Source: Candidatus Eiseniibacteriota bacterium (GTDB taxonomy: Bacteria; Eisenbacteria; RBG-16-71-46; CAIMUX01). Taken from it: a stretch of DNA of 7,998 nt. The stretch is taken from positions 1-7,998 of the forward strand of contig JAGQHR010000115.1 of assembly GCA_020431745.1 (NCBI GenBank). Reading direction: 5' to 3'. The notes beneath the pieces are model-generated. The model worked only from the letters and a program-made list of their open reading frames with translations, did not search any database and was not told the DNA's origin. Shown here one piece after another: positions 6,337 to 7,998 of the stretch; positions within the stretch are counted from its first letter, which is position 1; each line of letters begins with the position of its first letter. The position numbers and the translations under genes are program-made.

Positions 6337-6634
6337 GTGGCCGCAGCAGCCGATCATTTTGGACGCGCCGATCCCAAGGCCGGCCAAGCGCGCTACTGCC
6401 TTTGGTGACGCGCGACAAGGTCGGGGCACGTTGTGGAGACGAGCCGCTTGCAGCCGTGATCTGCGAGTTGTCGGAATGGACCTCCTTGAAGGTGTTTCGG
6501 GTTCCGCGGACAGGGGATACGCTTCCCTTGCCACGAGCGCATGGGCTACCTTGGTCCGCGAGGATGAGCCGGCAACCTGTCCAGACGTGCCGCCCCCATC
6601 ACCTCCAGTGCGAAAGGGAGGTGCGACCGGAAGT

Positions 6635-6653
6635 AAAAAAAGAGCTTTGCTCT
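6635..6653 (-). terminator. Weak minus-facing intrinsic terminator in the sigma factor leader
   Basis: Read on the minus strand, AGAGC-AAA-GCTCT (plus 6641-6653) is followed at once by a run of seven T (plus 6635-6641). The stem is only 5 bp, but the hairpin-plus-T-run layout is typical. No minus-strand gene lies to its right in the window, so it would stop antisense transcription from the sigma/kinase locus before it reaches the Kelch promoter region. On the plus transcript the same hairpin sits just ahead of the sigma ribosome binding site. Confidence 0.35.
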
Positions 6654-6660
6654 GGGAATG

Positions 6661-6668
6661 GGGAGGAG
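6661..6668 (+). promoter_or_regulatory. Ribosome binding site that sets the sigma factor start
   Basis: GGGAGGAG lies three to five bases before the in-frame GTG at 6672. It is the strongest Shine-Dalgarno match in this frame and chooses GTG 6672 over the in-frame ATG at 6402, which has none. The resulting length of 192 residues is normal for the family. Confidence 0.75.
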
Positions 6669-6671
6669 ACT

Positions 6672-7250
6672 GTGAGTCCGTCGGAGTTTCCGTACAACAA
6701 CCGTGACGTCAACACACCCCGTGCGCGGCTGCAGGCCCTGACACAATTGCTCTATTCGCGAATCCGTCGGAAGGCGCACGCACAACGTCGGAACTACCCC
6801 GATATCTCGATCCGAACCACTGAGTTGGTCGGTCAGGCCTACCTGAAGATGAATCGACGGGGTGACGACTACTGGAACGACGATCGGCACTTCCTGAACG
6901 ACTTCAGCCTCGAAATCCGCCGCACGATCCTCCAGCGTTTCCGAGATCAAACCCGGGTGAGAACCGGTGGCCAAGAAGAGCACGTTCCCTTCGACGAAGT
7001 TCTCGTAGAGCTCGGGGAGGGATACGTTCTCGACTATTCCGGATACCAGAAGCTGGAGGAGTTTCTCGAGGAGCTCGCGGTTGCGAGTCCCAGCCTGTAC
7101 GAGACCTTTCAGTGGTGTGTCTTCACTGAAATGACCCAAGTCGACGTAGCGCGCATAGCGGGGCTATCGGACCGCCAGGTCAGGAACCACCTGACCGATG
7201 CAAAGGTGTTGCTGCACGAACGTCTGGGAATCGCGCCGCGCGCCAGCTAG
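6672..7250 (+). CDS. ECF-like RNA polymerase sigma factor (Ser/Thr-kinase-associated type)
   Basis: A 192-residue protein that should direct RNA polymerase core to a dedicated promoter set. Sigma region 2 covers about residues 20-98. TTELVGQAYLKM (49-60) matches the family's TTALVHEAYLRL-like region 2.2. The stretch HFLNDFSLEIRRTILQRFRD (73-92) and following RVRTGG match regions 2.3-2.4. Region 4 covers about 128-186, with a helix-turn-helix at about 155-180 (VDVARIAGLSDRQVRNHLTD). The acidic DAED-type patch that usually opens region 2.2 is replaced by Arg48-Thr49-Thr50-Glu51. There is no anti-sigma gene next to it; the next gene is a Ser/Thr kinase in the same direction, an arrangement common in Planctomycetes, Acidobacteria and related phyla. 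The family call is firm, while the target promoters are unknown. Confidence 0.9.
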   Translation: MSPSEFPYNNRDVNTPRARLQALTQLLYSRIRRKAHAQRRNYPDISIRTTELVGQAYLKMNRRGDDYWNDDRHFLNDFSLEIRRTILQRFRDQTRVRTGGQEEHVPFDEVLVELGEGYVLDYSGYQKLEEFLEELAVASPSLYETFQWCVFTEMTQVDVARIAGLSDRQVRNHLTDAKVLLHERLGIAPRAS

Positions 7251-7327
7251 TCCTGGACCAGCACAAAGTCCAAGACGAAGACCAACACCAAGACCAACAC
7301 CAAGAGGAAGAGCGAGAGGCGGCCGCA
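7251..7327 (+). repeat. Sigma-kinase junction with hexamer repeats
   Basis: The 77 bases between the sigma stop codon and the kinase GTG contain degenerate tandem hexamers at about 7271-7312 (CAAGAC, GAAGAC, CAACAC, CAAGAC, CAACAC, CAAGAG, GAAGAG). They form an A/C-rich, T-free stretch on the coding strand. The kinase frame stays open through it and would encode an acidic Gln/Asp/His/Glu tract. No ATG, GTG or TTG in that frame precedes 7328 in this gap, so the stretch is most likely untranslated leader. The AGAGG at 7315-7319 serves the kinase. Confidence 0.6.
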
Positions 7328-7998
7328 GTGGACGGACACGACCCCGTAGACTGGGATCTCACCTTCGAGGTTCTCGAGCTTCCGCACGGACAGAGGGAGC
7401 AGGTTCTCCGGGACCGGCTGGAGGACGACGCGGCGTTCGACCGGCATCTGAAAGTGCTCCGAAAGGTCGAGCGGACTCCGGAACTTCTACCCCGAAGGCA
7501 CCCGCGCAGCATTGGCAAGTACCGCGTCTTGGAGGTCCTTGGTCAGGGCGGGCAAGGCATCGTGTATCGCGCGCAGAATCCCGACCTGGATGACATGGAT
7601 GTCGCGATCAAGATGCCGCGTACAAGAGGGCCCCGGTTCCGGGACGGTGCGGGAACCAAGGGTTCGTCGCGGCTGGAACGTGAGAAGGCCGCCTACGTCC
7701 GCCTCAACCATCCCAACATCGCGCGCATTCTCGATGCCGGCACCCACGCAAGCAGACCCTACATCGTAATGGAGTTCGTTCAGGGTGTCCGACTTCGTGA
7801 TCGGCTTCGGTCGGCTTCGCGCGGCTCGGAAGGTGACCGACTCTCGACCGATGAGGTGGTCTCGATCTGTCTTCACATCGCACGTGGCTTGCAGCACGCT
7901 CACGAACGGCAGCTCGTCCACCGGGATCTCAAGCCTGAGAACGGGATGATTCACGACGACGGCGCCGTCAAGATTCTGGACTTCGGTTTGGTGCTCCT
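7328..7998 (+). CDS. Serine/threonine protein kinase, N-terminal part (runs off right edge)
   Basis: This Hanks-type kinase transfers phosphate from ATP to Ser/Thr. The first 223 residues are visible. GTG 7328 follows AGAGG (7315-7319) by 8 bases and is the first start codon after the sigma stop. Residues 1-62 are a charged, probably helical lead-in. The kinase domain begins at GKYRVLEVLGQGGQGIVYRA with the glycine loop at 72-77, followed by VAIK with ATP-binding Lys95, alpha-C Glu119 (LEREKAAYVRLNHPNI), hinge IVMEFV (146-151), the catalytic loop HRDLKPEN with Asp200, and DFG with Asp218. All key residues present in the visible part are intact, so it should be active. Substrate-binding lobe and any C-terminal TPR, membrane or sensor region lie outside the window. 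Its position behind the sigma gene suggests that the sigma factor is a substrate. Confidence 0.92.
   Translation, partial: MDGHDPVDWDLTFEVLELPHGQREQVLRDRLEDDAAFDRHLKVLRKVERTPELLPRRHPRSIGKYRVLEVLGQGGQGIVYRAQNPDLDDMDVAIKMPRTRGPRFRDGAGTKGSSRLEREKAAYVRLNHPNIARILDAGTHASRPYIVMEFVQGVRLRDRLRSASRGSEGDRLSTDEVVSICLHIARGLQHAHERQLVHRDLKPENGMIHDDGAVKILDFGLVL

Larger units (their letters stand above)
6273..6671. other. Divergent intergenic region between the Kelch and sigma factor genes
   Basis: This region of about 400 bases has no credible gene. The sigma frame is open upstream to an ATG at 6402, but those 90 codons show no sigma-like sequence and the ATG lacks a ribosome binding site. The region carries the Kelch ribosome binding site (6279-6284), a hairpin at 6317-6336, an inverted repeat CACCTCC/GGAGGTG (6600-6606 and 6617-6623), a minus-facing terminator-like element (6635-6653) and the sigma ribosome binding site. 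No convincing -35/-10 pair is visible on either strand, so both genes may use alternative sigma factors. Confidence 0.6.

Noticed and set aside
6402..6671. An in-frame N-terminal extension of the sigma factor from ATG 6402
   Set aside because: The extra 90 residues resemble no sigma region, the ATG has no ribosome binding site, and GTG 6672 has a strong one and gives the normal family length.

Overview
The window is GC-rich, gene-dense bacterial DNA with no RNA gene, insertion sequence, phage gene or CRISPR array that I can see. Three things suggest an environmental bacterium of the FCB type or a neighbouring phylum (Eisenbacteria, Gemmatimonadota or Krumholzibacteriota-like): a secreted protein with a FlgD-like C-terminal domain, a GWxTD-domain protein, and an ECF-like sigma factor paired with a Ser/Thr kinase. 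This placement is inferred from gene content only.

Layout. (1) 1-250, minus: the N-terminus of a secreted protein of unknown function that leaves the window at the left edge. It has a clear signal peptide, a good ribosome binding site, and a recognisable -35/-10 promoter at 312-340. (2) 251-656: the divergent intergenic region. (3) 657-3909, plus: a two-gene operon. The first gene encodes an 847-residue exported helical-repeat/GWxTD protein, and ten bases later a GTG-started HAD-superfamily hydrolase begins. (4) 3910-4556: a 647-bp convergent intergenic region packed with structure. It holds a 43-bp tandem duplication that makes a 14-bp perfect inverted repeat, a perfect 12-bp stem hairpin, and a 26/27-bp tandem array that ends 14 bases from the next stop codon. 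(5) 4557-6272, minus: a 571-residue secreted protein with an N-terminal beta-sandwich-like region, a six-bladed Kelch propeller and a FlgD-like C-terminal domain. (6) 6273-6671: a second divergent intergenic region. (7) 6672-7250, plus: an ECF-like sigma factor. It is followed after a short repeat-bearing junction by a Ser/Thr protein kinase (7328 to the right edge, partial).

How the genes may work together. The sigma factor and kinase are adjacent and co-oriented, so they probably form one signalling unit. In the sigma factor the acidic patch expected in region 2.2 is replaced by Arg-Thr-Thr-Glu, which suggests control by threonine phosphorylation rather than by a classical anti-sigma factor. 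This is the most interesting functional hypothesis here. The three exported proteins (the left-edge partial, the GWxTD protein and the Kelch protein) make this a region rich in cell-envelope proteins, but nothing in the sequence links them to the sigma/kinase pair.
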